NCBI GenBank assembly: GCA_016713445.1
Contig: JADJPB010000009.1
Span: forward strand, 1-64,000
Length of the DNA stretch: 64,000 nt
DNA from: Bacteroidota bacterium
GTDB lineage: Bacteria; Bacteroidota; Bacteroidia; AKYH767-A; OLB10
Reading direction: 5' to 3'
The position numbers were made by a program, and so were the translations under genes. The notes beneath the pieces were generated by a model. That model was not told where the DNA came from, did not search any database, and worked only from the letters and a program-made list of their open reading frames with translations. Positions 17,232-28,133 of the stretch are shown here, in pieces. Position 1 is the stretch's first letter. Each line of letters starts with the position of its first letter.

Positions 17232-17635
17232 TTAAATACTCTCTACATATTTTTTAAAGTTGTCTAAAATGGCTTGCCATCCATCACGCTGCATTTCTTC
17301 GGGATTTTGATTTTCTGGATCGAAGGATTCGCTAATGAATACTTTGCTGTCGACTACCTCAAATGTGATTTGTACTTTTCTTCCGTCTTCTAAATTATAC
17401 TCAATGAATTCATGATCTTTAATGGAAACATATTCTCCAATTAAATCGAATGCAAAGCTGCCGTCTTTTGCAGCCATGCCAATGGAAAATTTCTTGCCGA
17501 CTTGTAAATCATTTACAGCGGAAGGCGCATGCCAATCGTCGGAAGCAAAATACCATTGTGTGATGTGTTCAGGAGATTCCATGCATTCCATACTTTTTCA
17601 ATGGTAGCATGGACCGATGTACTGACTGTGATCAT
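17232..17635 (-). CDS. SRPBCC (AHSA1-like) ligand-binding domain protein (N-terminal frameshift)
   Basis: The fold is that of the Bet v1/AHSA1 superfamily. ATG at 17633-17635 starts MITVSTSVHATIEKVW, the typical first strand and helix. After a missing A near 17577 the frame continues as SPEHITQWYFASDDW, then the beta sheet (GKKFSIGMAAKDGSFAFDLIG, KVQITFEVV) and the closing helix GWQAILDNFKKYVES. The repaired length is about 134 residues, as expected. These proteins bind hydrophobic ligands or act as stress-related cochaperone-like proteins; the ligand cannot be told. The next gene on the minus strand ends 14 bases upstream. Confidence 0.75.
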
Positions 17636-17648
17636 ATTTCTTTGGATA

Positions 17649-20333
17649 TTATTTCCTTTCTATGATGAATTTTTTTACGTCTAATGATTTTCCGCTTTGC
17701 ATTCTAACGAAGTACATGCCGTTAGGTAGATCGAGCTGGTAGTCTTGTTTACTTCCATTCCAATTGCCACTGTATACTTTTCTTCCTTTAACATCATAGA
17801 TATCTAGGTTGGCTTGTTTTTGAGTTGTAGAACTGATTGAAAAAATCCTTGATTGAGAGTAGGGAATAATTCAAAGGGTGAAGGTGTTTGATAGTTGGTA
17901 GAAATTCCAGTGAAGGAACTGAGATCTGAAAACCAAATTCCCCTGCCAAAAGTGCTGATGTAAATTCGATTCATCGCCGGATTGAATTCTATGTCGCTCA
18001 CTATAACATTGGGTAGTCCATTGCTGATTTTCACCCATGTTGTACTCCCGAAATTCAAAACATAAATACCAATATCTGTTGCCAGCATTAGATTGTCGCT
18101 GCCAGGAATTTGCTTGATGCAGTTGATCGGAATATTCGGAAGATTGTAGGAGATGTTTGTCCAGGATTGGCCTCCATTAATCGATTTAAAAACTTTCAAG
18201 CCATTGGTGAGTCCAGCCATGCTTACGTAGATGGTACTTGCATTACTTAAACCAATTTCTACTGATGTATAATAAAGGGAGTCGGGCAAGCCTGCTGTGA
18301 TATTAGTCCATGTATTTCCCCCGTTGTTGGTTCTAAAGAGTTGTCCTGGATTGGAAAACTCATAACGTACACGTCTAGCCGCAACGAGTACATTTGAATT
18401 ACTGTTGGCAACAGCTATGGCTGAAAGTTCGTTTCCATAGAAATTAGGCGGAGGAGGGAAGTTGGAAATGGGACTCCATGAAAGACCACCATCAGTACTT
18501 TCGACCACATTTTCATAGCCAATATATTGCCTAGGATATTGATTGTTGTCAGCAATAATGGGCGTGGTCCATTCTGCGTTTTCACCATTTATATTCGCTC
18601 CCAGCCAAAACATGCTCATGCCACCGTCGAAGGTATTGTCGAAATTTCCAAACTGTGAACTTGCTGTAAAAGTTCCGAAAGAGGCAGTGTCCATCACGTT
18701 GTCCATCCCATCACCTCCATTAACCGTCGACCAACTTAATCCATCGAAATAGAAAGTAGCATTGTCTTGAGCTCCTGCCACTATTTCATTGCTGGTGGTT
18801 TTTGAAGAGCTAAGTCGGTAAAAGGAAGTGGTATTCATTCCATCACTTACATCTTGCCAAATCGTTTGAAATAGGTTGCCGCTATTTAAATCATTCCAAG
18901 TAGAAGAAATGATATTGTTTGTTCTGTAAACACCACCATCGCAACATAAATAAATTTTATTGGTTGCTGAATGGTATTTCAATTGATGGACGTCAGCATG
19001 TATGGAAGGACCATATTCATTGGTCCAATATCCAGCTGGATCAAATGTATTAGCACCATCATCCGATGCCCATAAATTTACGCCACCTACATAAATTTTA
19101 TTGGGATTATTGGGATGAACTAGAAATCCTACATCATAAGTTCCCTGTCCGCCTGAACTTAATCCTTCATCCCAAGTGAGCAGATTAAGGGTGTTGTATT
19201 TTAATGTCCATGTGTTGCCCGCATTATTTGTTTTGTAGATACCATACATACCGCGAAGAGAATCTACAGCGAGGGCATATATGATGTTAGGGTTGGAAAC
19301 AGATTGCGATAAACAAATGCGTTGCACAGATCCTCTCGGAGGAATGCCTGTAGTTAATAACGTCCACGTAGTACCGAAGTCGGTTGATTTGTATATGCCC
19401 GCAGATCCGATGTTGGAATTTTTTACCCATCCACTTGCCGCAAATAAGGTATTAGGTGTAACAGGATCTTGAATTAAGTCCCAAAAGAGGGAGTCGTGAA
19501 CAAGTGTCCAGTTGACTCCCGCATTGGTTGACTTATACATTCCGCTAACTCCACAGGCCACCACGTTGTTTGTATTGGTTGGATGAATGATAATCTTGCG
19601 AATTAAACTTACATCTCCTTGGGTTAATGAAAATGATAAACCAGTAGGCGTCCAAGTTAATCCGCCGTCTGTGCTTTTATAAACTCCAATGCCATAATGG
19701 GTGTGGCGTTTTCTGCCATCTAGAAAAAATCCGATTCCAATGTATTCAAAATCACAAACAGAAATATAAATCGTGTTTGGGTTGATAGGATCTATGGCAA
19801 TGTCGGAAATTCGTGTGATGGGTAAATTGTCGGTGAGTGGAGTATAGGTAACTCCATTGTCAGTGGTCTTCCATAACCCGCCTTGCAACGCCTACATAAA
19901 AGATGCTGGGGTTGATAGGGTCAAATTCAATACAGTTAACTCTACCCATTCCATTTTGCATATACCCCGTAAGATTGGTGGGTAGTTGGTAAGGGCCAAA
20001 GGGAAGCCAAAAGTTCGATACGCCAACTCGTTCTTGACTTGAACTATTTTCGGCCGATTCAATGAGTAGCTTTGTGTATTCATGAAGTCCAGTGGGTTCT
20101 CCTTGTGCATCGGTATGCATTTGCATATCAGACTCCCATCGTTTGATGAATTTCCAATTCTTGCTTTCTTGTAAGTTGTTTGTGTCTTTCCATGCAGCGA
20201 AATCACGTTGCATTTGTTTAAATGAGGGCTTTTCTTGTGGAGAAAATTGTAAGAGTGCTTGAGCACTCAGATCAAATAGTGGTAACGAAAGTACCAACCA
20301 TAGAAAGATTGATTTATAAGTTTTGGAGTTCAT
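17649..20333 (-). CDS. Secreted BNR/VPS10-like repeat protein with T9SS sorting domain (two frameshifts)
   Basis: The N-terminal piece (19860-20333) has a signal peptide ending LFDLSAQA. It joins the main piece (17804-19888) as YVGVAGGLWKTTDNG if one A of the AA near 19877 is removed. Residues about 140-780 are rich in sortilin/BNR motifs (GLWKTTDNG, YKSTDGGLTW, YKSTDFGTTW, FRTNNGGNTW, FKSINGGQSW), typical of a large beta-propeller. At 17838-17843 an A6 must be A7 (T7 on the coding strand). The sorting domain then follows in frame (LDIYDVKGRKVYSG, LPNGMYFVRMQSGK) to the stop at 17649-17651. The repaired length is about 894 residues. The promoter at 20338-20369 places transcription start at or next to the ATG. 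It is a paralogue in architecture of the protein at 10656-13868. Confidence 0.8.
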
Positions 20334-20337
20334 CTTT

Positions 20338-20369
20338 CAAAAGTAAGAAGAATTACAGTGGAATCACAA
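20338..20369 (-). promoter_or_regulatory. Promoter of the BNR/VPS10-like gene, predicted leaderless
   Basis: On the minus strand, TTG (20367-20369), a 21-nt spacer and TACTTTTG (20338-20345) are followed by only four bases before the ATG at 20331-20333. With the usual -7 placement the transcript would begin at or within a few bases of the start codon. Confidence 0.65.
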
Positions 20370-20430
20370 TACTGCTCGATGCAAAATCTTAGTTTACAAA
20401 TTAATTACACTAAAAGCGTCTAAAAACGAA

Positions 20431-20462
20431 GAGCCGTCTGGTCATTGCTGACGAGACGGCTC
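20431..20462 (-). terminator. Terminator of the modular T9SS protein gene
   Basis: A GC-rich 9-bp stem (20431-20439 with 20454-20462) with a 14-nt loop is followed on the minus strand by TTCGTTTTT. It lies 22 bases past the stop at 20485. Confidence 0.75.
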
Positions 20463-20484
20463 TCGGTAATAAATAAGTATACTC

Positions 20485-23400
20485 TTATTGAGTGATGATC
20501 ATGCGCTTGGTAATTTGTTGTCCTTCGTACACCAATGTATAGGTGTATAAGCCCGGTGCATAACCCGCTGTATTTAATTGTACAGTATGTTTACCTGCTG
20601 CCATATTTTGATCAGCGATAACAGATACTTCTTGACCAATCATGTCGTGCAATACAATTCGAACTTGACCTTGTGTTGGAATCATGTATTCGAAAGTAGT
20701 ATTCTGAACGGCAGGGTTTGGATAGTTCTGACTCATTCCGAAATCATTGATTGCAAATTCATCAATTCCTACAGGAGAACATAATCCTAAGTCTTCAAAA
20801 CATACATCATCAATAGACCATCCTTCGTCTGTAGCACTGTAGTCAGAAGCAAATCTCCAACGAATAACTACTTGTGCATCTACGTCAGGACGGAACGCTT
20901 TTTCTGATTTAAACCAGGTGTTTCTATATCCTGTAAATCCTTTTAACGTTGGATCACTTGGGTCTAATTCCGAAACATAAGTGTAATTAGGGCTCGCTCC
21001 GAATAAAGTAATATTGGGCGTTCCTGTCATATCTAACCGGTTCCATGTTACACCATAATCCGTAGAATAATCTAATGCACCACCATCAGAACCGTATTCC
21101 ATTCTAAATTGCTGCCAAAAGCTTATGAGGTAACAATGACCCGCCTGAACGCGGAATAAGGAAGAAAATAAACCAGAGGAATCTTTGTTTGCATAATTGG
21201 AAGTTAGATTAGTTGTCCAAGCTGTATTACCAGTATGAGCTCCATTAAGATTTGGCTTCGCGGGTGTACCTTGTTGCCATAGTCCACCGGTGCAGTACGA
21301 AAATGAATTAGAGGTTACCCACTGATTGCCTGTTTCCGAAACTTGTGCAAAATGGTAATTGCGAAGAAGGAACTGAGTCAAACACTAAAATGGTAGCACA
21401 TGCAGTATCATCAAATTGATACAAGTCAGTTGTTCCATTTGGATTGTCAGTATAAACACAAACCTGATGAAATCCGGGTACAGCAATCCATGTATTATTG
21501 AAATTATGAATACGTGTGCTATCTGGTGCTAATCCATTTGGAAGATAAGTTACCGGGTCATTTGAAACCAAGGCTCCATCAATTGTTAATGATATGTTGT
21601 GATTAAACACTGAGTTAATACCATTGTTATTGATAGGGGAAGCAAAGGTGATCGGCTGACCAGGGAAAATAAATTGGCAAGGAACAGAAGTATTGACAGC
21701 GATTGTCTTTACTGAAAGTGGAATTGGAACAAATATTTCGAAATTATCTACCGATACTCCATCACCATTGGTGAAGTTTCCAGATCTAAATACAAAACGG
21801 AATTGTACCAATGAAACAGAAGTACCGCCAACGGCTGAAGTAACATCTTTAAAAGATGACTGAATCCATCCGCCACTAATATCATCCCAACTACCTAATT
21901 GGTTATACCAGTTTGTAACGGTTTGTGTAGTTGGCTGTAATAATGTCCAAGGTCCATTGTTCACAGAGAATTCAATAAACATTTGATCACCAAAGGCATA
22001 AAGTGTGCGATTTTGATAGAATCTTAAAATAGCAGCTTGTGCTTGTTGGAAATCAAAGAATGGAGTAGTAACAACAGTATTTGCATTTCCAACCATTCCA
22101 GTATTTAAATTAACATCCCAACACGTATTTGATAAGTATGCACCTGTTGTTGATCCAAAGTTTGGAGTACCAAACTCCCAGATACAAGCAGCGTTACCAC
22201 CTGGCTCAATACTAGGTGCCCATCCTATATTTCCTGATTCGAAATCGTCCGAATAGCCAACAGTGTAGGTTGGAGTTAAAAGCGGTTGACCAATTATAAC
22301 GGAACAAGTATTATCATTAGATGGTTCTACGTCGGTTGATAATGACGTCCATGCACAAATAGTATCAGCTCCTTGAATAACTGTAAAGTTGGGAAGCACT
22401 ACCGTAGTAACGCCACAAGGTGGTAAAGAACCATTCCAAACGATTGTAACAGGATTAGATCCATTAACAGTATAAGTAATTGGAGTTGATGTAATAGTAG
22501 TTGCTCCATAATTTTCGAGGGTTACAACCACAGGTACACTTGCTCCTGCAGGAGCACCTCCAGTAGGTTGATTGATTGCTGATATACCAACGTCATCACC
22601 AGTGGCTGCATAAATACAGAAATCATCCATAGAGAATCCATCAAATGTGCCACTTCCGTCCGTTCTGAAGTTGAAACGGAATTGAATTGGAGTTGGATTG
22701 TTAAATATTCCATTAGTACAACATAATTTGTACGAAGCACCTTTCCATCCATTGCTATTTCCTTCCCAAGCAAAAGTTAAACTTGAGTTCAACGATAAAT
22801 CAGTATACCAATTTACTCCGCATGGATCTGGATTTATAGCATCACCCGAACCAACTGTAGTCCATGTAACACCATTGTCATTACTGAAATCTAATCTCCC
22901 CCATCAAAACCATCTTCAAGGTTGTAATTAATAAAGAATTCAATTCTTCCAGCTCCAATGGTTGAGAAGTCGAAATACGGAGAATATAAATCGCAATTAG
23001 CATTATCGTTGTAGGTCGTATTTAGGTTAATATCCCATGCATTTAAACTACCTCCATTTCCTCCTGTTGTGGACTGAAAGTTAGGTGCTCCAAGTTCCCA
23101 ATTAGTACCAGGATTTCCACCAGGGGCTATTTGACTTGACCATCCAATATTTCCAGATTCAAAATCATCACAATAAGAAGGGGTCATGCAAGCGTTGGAA
23201 TTCCGATAAAATTACTACAAACTGTATCATTCATTGAAATACAATCTCCTACTAGCTCTGTCCAAACACAAATGGTGTAATTACCAGAATCTACAGGGGT
23301 ATTTGGAATCGTGAAAGTAGTGGTAGAGCCTGTTGCCAAAGTTCCAACAAATGGAATTGAAGTTTGGGGTATACCGTTAATAGACCAACCGATATTGAAA

Positions 23401-25078
23401 TTAGATTGTGCTAATTGACCGTAGTTTTCTAAAATCACCGTAATATCTGTGGTGTTTCCTGCTGGTTGACCGCTTCCAGGAAGTGGAGCTGAAATAACAT
23501 TTACACCAATATCATCATTACAAGGTACGATGATACAGAAATCATCAAAGTGCCAACCTGCATCTTCAACAGAAGGATCACTCGTGAAAATATAACGGAA
23601 TCGAACGTCTTGACTACCTCCAATTCCAGCAACTGTACCTAATTTATAACGTGACTGTATCCAACCAGTAGGTGCGTTATTGGGTCCATCCCAAGCAGGT
23701 AATGTAGAAGAATTAATTGAAGCGTCAGTGTACCAATTTGTACCATTTGGATCATTTAGCACTCCTAAAATCGTCCAGGTGTTTCCTCCGTCTGTGGAAT
23801 ATTCTAAACGAACTCCATCCCATCCAGTTTCAACATAACGATTTTGCCAAAAACTTAAGTTAGCTACAGTTGTTGTCGAGAAGTCAAAAGGTGGAGAAAC
23901 TAATGTTGAATTTGTATTGGAAGAATAACTTCCTACGCCTCCAATATCACCAACACCCCATACATTAACAGGGAATGTGCTGTATTTAAATCTGGACCAG
24001 AAGGTGGCGCATTCGTCCATAAAGATCCAGAAGAATTTGGATCAGGATTCCATAAAGTACCAGCTATCTCGAAGTTGTCACAATAGGGGAAAGTAATTGG
24101 GCCTTTTAAAATGAAACAATACTCCCCAACGGCAGGATGACGAACCATATTGTTGCAACCTGAATTGTCATATGCTTCAAAGTACCAACAGATTGTATCA
24201 TTTGCATTGCCAGCTGGTATTGTAGCTGCAAAGGCAGAATCGAAAATATTAAACATTAATTCACTTTGGAAGGGAGCTCCGTTCACTGAATAAAACATTT
24301 CGGCAAAACCAGGTCCAACAAAAGGATGAGCGATACCACTTGCATCATTAGCCCAAACCCAAACATCAAATGGTCCTAGATTATTATAGATATCTCCAAC
24401 CCATAATGTCTGCCCCGGATAAGGAGCTCCAGCAGTAGGGTCCACTAACTCACAAGGAGCCCCAGTAACACAAATGTCATCAAGTAACCAACCATAACGA
24501 CCTGCAAGGCCATTAATTACATCGGTCATTAAAAAACGAATTTGAACGGTAGCTTGGTTAGCCATTGACATGGATAAATCAAAAGTTTCTGATTTCCACC
24601 AAGCATTTGTTGGTGCGGTGGTTGTGCCACCAGCCCAATCAAAATAAGTAGCTTAAGAAAACGAATTAAGGTTGTTTTGGAAACTTATATTTCCATTATA
24701 AACCACGTTCTGGGTGGGACCAACTATTGCATCAAAAAGTAATCCAGTTGATACCTCCATCAATGGTGTATTGCAATTGCGCTTTATCTGTAAATTCAAT
24801 TTTACAAATTTGCTTAAAATCAAGAACCACAAAGTTTAAACCTGTGGTGTTAAAAACTGGTGAAGTGAGAGTAACTACACCTCCTCCAGCTTGATATTCC
24901 CCTCTAAAACTGTTGAGGCACTTACGGAGTAGTTGACATCTATACTCCATCCTGGGACTCCGGCTGATGTTGCCGAAACGGTCCCTCCATCGAAGTTCTC
25001 GCACCATAATTGCGTCGCTTGTGATTGAGCAGCGCAGTAGGATAATAGTGCAAAAAACGAAAGTAGTAATCTTTTCAT
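20485..25078 (-). CDS. Large modular secreted T9SS protein with five tandem ~305-residue modules (multiply frameshifted)
   Basis: ATG at 25076-25078 opens a signal peptide (MKRLLLSFFALLSYCAAQSQA). The repaired protein is about 1530 residues. Five modules each open with a C-[DE]-x-F-[ED]-like motif (WCENFDGG, YCDNFEIAG, YCDDFESGNIGW, YSDDFESGNIGW, FCTSFETGNQW). The matching codons lie near 25003, 24081, 23172, 22252 and 21348, that is every 904-922 bases. Each module has a jelly-roll or MAM-like part (L-x-F-x-Q-N/K, EYSTDGG-TW, D-G-W-x-x-D-D-x-C); several continue with a CARDB-like part (VTLENYG, NDTVCS). A T9SS sorting domain ends it (MSQNYPNPAVQNTTFEY, APGLYTYTLVYEG). Open pieces are 24875-25078, part of 24732-25127, 23933-24571, 23184-24020, 22891-23187, 21308-22792 and 20485-21381. 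Most breaks sit in homopolymers; one in-frame TAA lies at 24652-24654. Confidence 0.75.
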
Positions 25079-25276
25079 AGGGTATTGGTTTTATTGTTAA
25101 CGTGTTTATTTTTAGAGTAGAAATCAAAAATAGATATTATATAGTTGTAATTGGGTTCATAAAGGTAAAAAAAAACTGAATTATTAACACTTTTATTTTT
25201 AATATGGTTAATGGCGTTGAATGTTGGGGCAATAGCTTTTGCAATCAAGTATCTGAAGTAAATTTTGTTGAAAAAT

Positions 25277-26434
25277 TTAGTCGTCAATCCATGATTTATA
25301 GTAATCGTCGCTCATTATTTTTAATCCTTCTTCGGTGAGCCACAATGGTTTAAAGGTATCAATCATGACAGCTAACTCTTTCGTCTCTTTTTTTCCAATG
25401 CTTTTTCAACAGTCCCTGGGTGTGGACCATGTGGGATTCCGGCAGGATGTAAAGTAATCATGCCCTTCGTGACGCTTTTTCGACTCATAAAATCACCATC
25501 TACATAGTATAAAACTTCGTCAGAATCGACATTACTGTGATTGTATGGTGCTGGAATTGCTTCCGGATGATAATCGTAAAGTCTTGGAACAAAGGAACAT
25601 ATAACATAATTATGTGCCTCAAAGGTTTGATGAACAGGAGGTGGCTGATGCACTCTTCCAGTGATTGGTTCAAAGTCTTTGATGTTTAAAGCCCATGGAT
25701 AATGGTTACCATCCCATCCAACGGCATCAAAAGGATGGGTTGCATAGATGTAGGGATAGATGATTCCTTGCTTTTTGATCATTACGCGGAAATCACCTTG
25801 CTCATCATGCGTTTTGAGGTTTTCAGGTTTGCGTATATCGCGCTCGCAAAATGGAGAATGTTCTTCCAGTTGCCCGTATGCATTACGATATTGACGTGGC
25901 GTTTCGATAGGTGAAAAGAGTCAACAATTAATAACCGGTTGTTAGCATCATTGAAGTGTAATTGAAAGATGGTCCCTCTAGGAATGACTAAATAATCGCC
26001 ATAACCAAAATTAATTTCTCCATAGATGGTTTTTAAAACTCCGCTTCCCTCATGGACGAAAATGAGCTCATCTGCGTCTGCATTTTTTAAAAAATAATCA
26101 CTGATGGATTTTTTTGGAGCTGCTAATGAAATGTGCAAATCGTTATTTACTAACACCGCTTTCTTGCTTTCGATATAATCGTCTTCTGGTCGAACATGGA
26201 ATCCTTCAAAACTCTGGTGACGCAAAAATCGCTGGAAAGCAATCTTGGGTTCACGTGAAAAAGGCTCGCCTACTGATTTAACTAAAGTAGGTGCATAGGC
26301 ATGATATATCAACGAATAAACATTCGAAAATCCATGCGTCGATACCAATTCTTCTGAATATAAGGCCCCGTCCGGTTTGCGAAACTGGGTATGTCGCTTT
26401 TGTGGAAATTTTCAAGTGAATGATATTGAGGCAT
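25277..26434 (-). CDS. hmgA: Homogentisate 1,2-dioxygenase (three frameshifts)
   Basis: The enzyme opens the ring of homogentisate to maleylacetoacetate in tyrosine and phenylalanine breakdown, using Fe(II). Start ATG at 26432-26434 gives MPQYHSLEK. After an added A at 26409-26412 it continues PQKRHTQFRKPDGALYSEEL. The piece 25782-26348 contains the cupin core (DELIFVHEGSGVLKT, YGDYLVIPRGTIFQL). One added A (T on the coding strand) at 25914-25917 restores SPIETPRQYRNAYG. The piece 25372-25782 has the C-terminal cupin with the metal-site signature HPAGIPHGPHPGTVEK. A last shift near 25392 restores the tail ending in a TAA at 25277-25279. The repaired length is about 386 residues. It diverges from a FAH-family gene, which supports the assignment. 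Confidence 0.88.
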
Positions 26435-26539
26435 GTTTAACAGTTTTAAAAGTTGCAAGATACAATCTCGCAACTGATTTTAAGCAGAATGCTTTCGCAA
26501 AGTTAACCAATGGTTACTTTTGTAAAAAATATTAATATT

Positions 26540-27571
26540 ATGAAACTCGTTTCTTATCGCCAAGATGGCCAAAATTTATTAGGATTATATATCAATCAGA
26601 AGATTTACAATGTTGCAGATGCTGGTAAATTATTGGGGAAGATGGGGGCATCGACCATGAAAGAGTTGCTCGACGGCGAAGAAAGAATGATGAACGAAGT
26701 GCGTGAGATGGAAGCTAAAATTAAGGAAGGAAAAGTGGAGATGCCTTCTTTTTTATGGTCTGAATTAAAGATCATTGCTCCTGTGCCTGAACCTACTTCT
26801 TGCCGCGATGGCTATGCCTTTCGTCAGCATGTTGCGGCCGCACGTCGTAACCGTAAAGTAGATATGATTGAAGAGTTCGATGAATATCCGATCTTTTATT
26901 TTACGAATCACAATGCCATCCAAGGGCCAGGTGATATTTGGTGTATGCCCGATCATTTTCGTCAGCTCGATTTTGAATTAGAAGCCGCGGTGGTGATTGG
27001 AAAAAGAGGTAGAAACATTCGTGCGGCTCAGGCCGATTCTTATATCGCGGGGTATACTATCATGAATGATATGAGTGCTCGTCTGCTTCAAATGGAAGAG
27101 ATGAAGTTAAATTTGGGACCGGCAAAGGGAAAGGATTTTTCTACTGCTATCGGACCTTACTTAGTGACTCCAGATGAATTGAATGCATTTATAACGACGC
27201 CTAAAGAAAATCATACTGGCGATCGATATAATTTGACCATGAAATGCCATGTAAATGGAATTCAGGTAAGTGAAGGAAACATGGCACAAATGGATTGGAC
27301 CTTTGCTGAAATTATTGAAAGATGTGCTTACGGAACCGATATTATACCTGGAGATGTGATAGGTTCTGGTACCGTAGGAACAGGTTGTTTCTTGGAACTC
27401 AATGGTACTGGTAAATTAAATGATCCTAATTATCCTGTGCAATGGTTACAGGAAGGGGATGTGGTGGAAATGACAATTGACGGATTGGGATGTTTGTCGA
27501 ACACGATCCGAAAAGAAGAAGATAAATTTTCTATTCTTGATCTAAAGAAAAAAGTGAAACACGCTCATTAA
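26540..27571 (+). CDS. Fumarylacetoacetate hydrolase family protein
   Basis: This 343-residue FAH-superfamily hydrolase starts at ATG 26540 (MKLVSYRQDG); an earlier in-frame ATG at 26510 would precede the probable -7 box TACTTTTG (26515-26522). The catalytic domain shows FELEAAVVIGKRGRNI (metal-binding Glu residues), GYTIMNDMSARLLQ and GDVIGSGTVGTGCFLE. Standing back-to-back with homogentisate dioxygenase, it most likely cleaves fumarylacetoacetate to fumarate and acetoacetate, the last step of the pathway. The N-terminus differs from eukaryotic fumarylacetoacetase, and related family members act on other beta-keto acids, so the substrate is inferred from context. A strong terminator follows at 27590-27620. 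Confidence 0.85.
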   Translation: MKLVSYRQDGQNLLGLYINQKIYNVADAGKLLGKMGASTMKELLDGEERMMNEVREMEAKIKEGKVEMPSFLWSELKIIAPVPEPTSCRDGYAFRQHVAAARRNRKVDMIEEFDEYPIFYFTNHNAIQGPGDIWCMPDHFRQLDFELEAAVVIGKRGRNIRAAQADSYIAGYTIMNDMSARLLQMEEMKLNLGPAKGKDFSTAIGPYLVTPDELNAFITTPKENHTGDRYNLTMKCHVNGIQVSEGNMAQMDWTFAEIIERCAYGTDIIPGDVIGSGTVGTGCFLELNGTGKLNDPNYPVQWLQEGDVVEMTIDGLGCLSNTIRKEEDKFSILDLKKKVKHAH

Positions 27572-27589
27572 TTGGAACGAATGAAAAGT

Positions 27590-27620
27590 AAAAAAGCCCC
27601 TCATTTCGAGGGGCTTTTTT
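27590..27620 (+). terminator. Rho-independent terminator of the FAH-family gene
   Basis: A 13-bp stem (27590-27602 with 27608-27620), GC-rich at the loop end with A6/T6 outside, has a 5-nt loop. It is followed by more T and lies 18 bases past the stop. Confidence 0.92.
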
Positions 27621-27674
27621 TGTGAGTATTTGGTAGATTTTTAGCAAGCACTTCTCGTCTCGAATTTGCCAGCC

Positions 27675-27950
27675 AGGACAGCCTTACGGGGCTGTCCTTT
27701 TACTGACAATCAACCTAAAAACACCAAAACCATCTTTTTGCCTTACAGGGCAAGTGTTTTTGAAACCTTACGGGGTTTCGTTTATGTTCTTTTTATTTGA
27801 TCAGGTCAGTCGCGGGTAACCTTACGGGGTTACCCGTTTTCTGACATCAACCTAAAACCAAATAAAAACTTTAATTTTTTTAAGAACGTCTGCAATACTG
27901 AATTGCGGATATGTGAAATTAAACGCCGAACCTCCGTTAAGGTTCGCGTT
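27675..27950. repeat. Cluster of five hairpins, four sharing a TTAC(G/A)G loop
   Basis: Hairpins lie at 27675-27698, 27738-27753, 27762-27779, 27813-27836 and 27922-27950. In the first four the loop is TTACGG (TTACAG in the second), always closed by CC/GG, while the outer stems differ but stay fully paired: AGGACAG/CTGTCCT, TTG/CAA, GAAA/TTTC and CGGGTAA/TTACCCG. The fifth has loop CCGTTA. Each is followed by a T-rich run. The linkers after hairpins 1 and 4 share CTGACA(A)TCAACCTAAAA, so the block was partly duplicated. No reading frame fits. This gene-free stretch extends from 27621 to 28133, upstream of ribBA. It could be a structured RNA or a row of mobile or terminator-like elements. Confidence 0.65.
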
Positions 27951-28104
27951 TTTAGCTAAAATCTTACAACTTATCTTACAATTATTATATCTTATTGACT
28001 TCTAGTTTAGATGAATCAATTTTGTTTGATTATTTTGAAGCGACTTGTGCAGTTGTTGTTCCTTTCTTCATTTCATTTTTAATAAATCGTGGAGGTAGAT
28101 TCCC

Positions 28105-28112
28105 TACCTTTG
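28105..28112 (+). promoter_or_regulatory. -7 box of the ribBA promoter
   Basis: TACCTTTG fits TAnnTTTG and lies 21 bases before the ATG at 28134. The -33 region is T-rich without a clear TTG. No FMN riboswitch is recognisable between it and the gene. Confidence 0.5.
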
Positions 28113-28133
28113 CAAGGTTAAATTTGAACCAGG

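Noticed and set aside
25075..25287. 70-residue minus-strand frame before the modular T9SS gene
   Set aside because: It overlaps the end of hmgA and the promoter region of the next gene, and has no recognisable features.
27621..28133. FMN riboswitch ahead of ribBA
   Set aside because: The conserved RFN-element core sequences are not recognisable. The hairpins differ from its six-stem junction and most lie well upstream of the ribBA -7 box.
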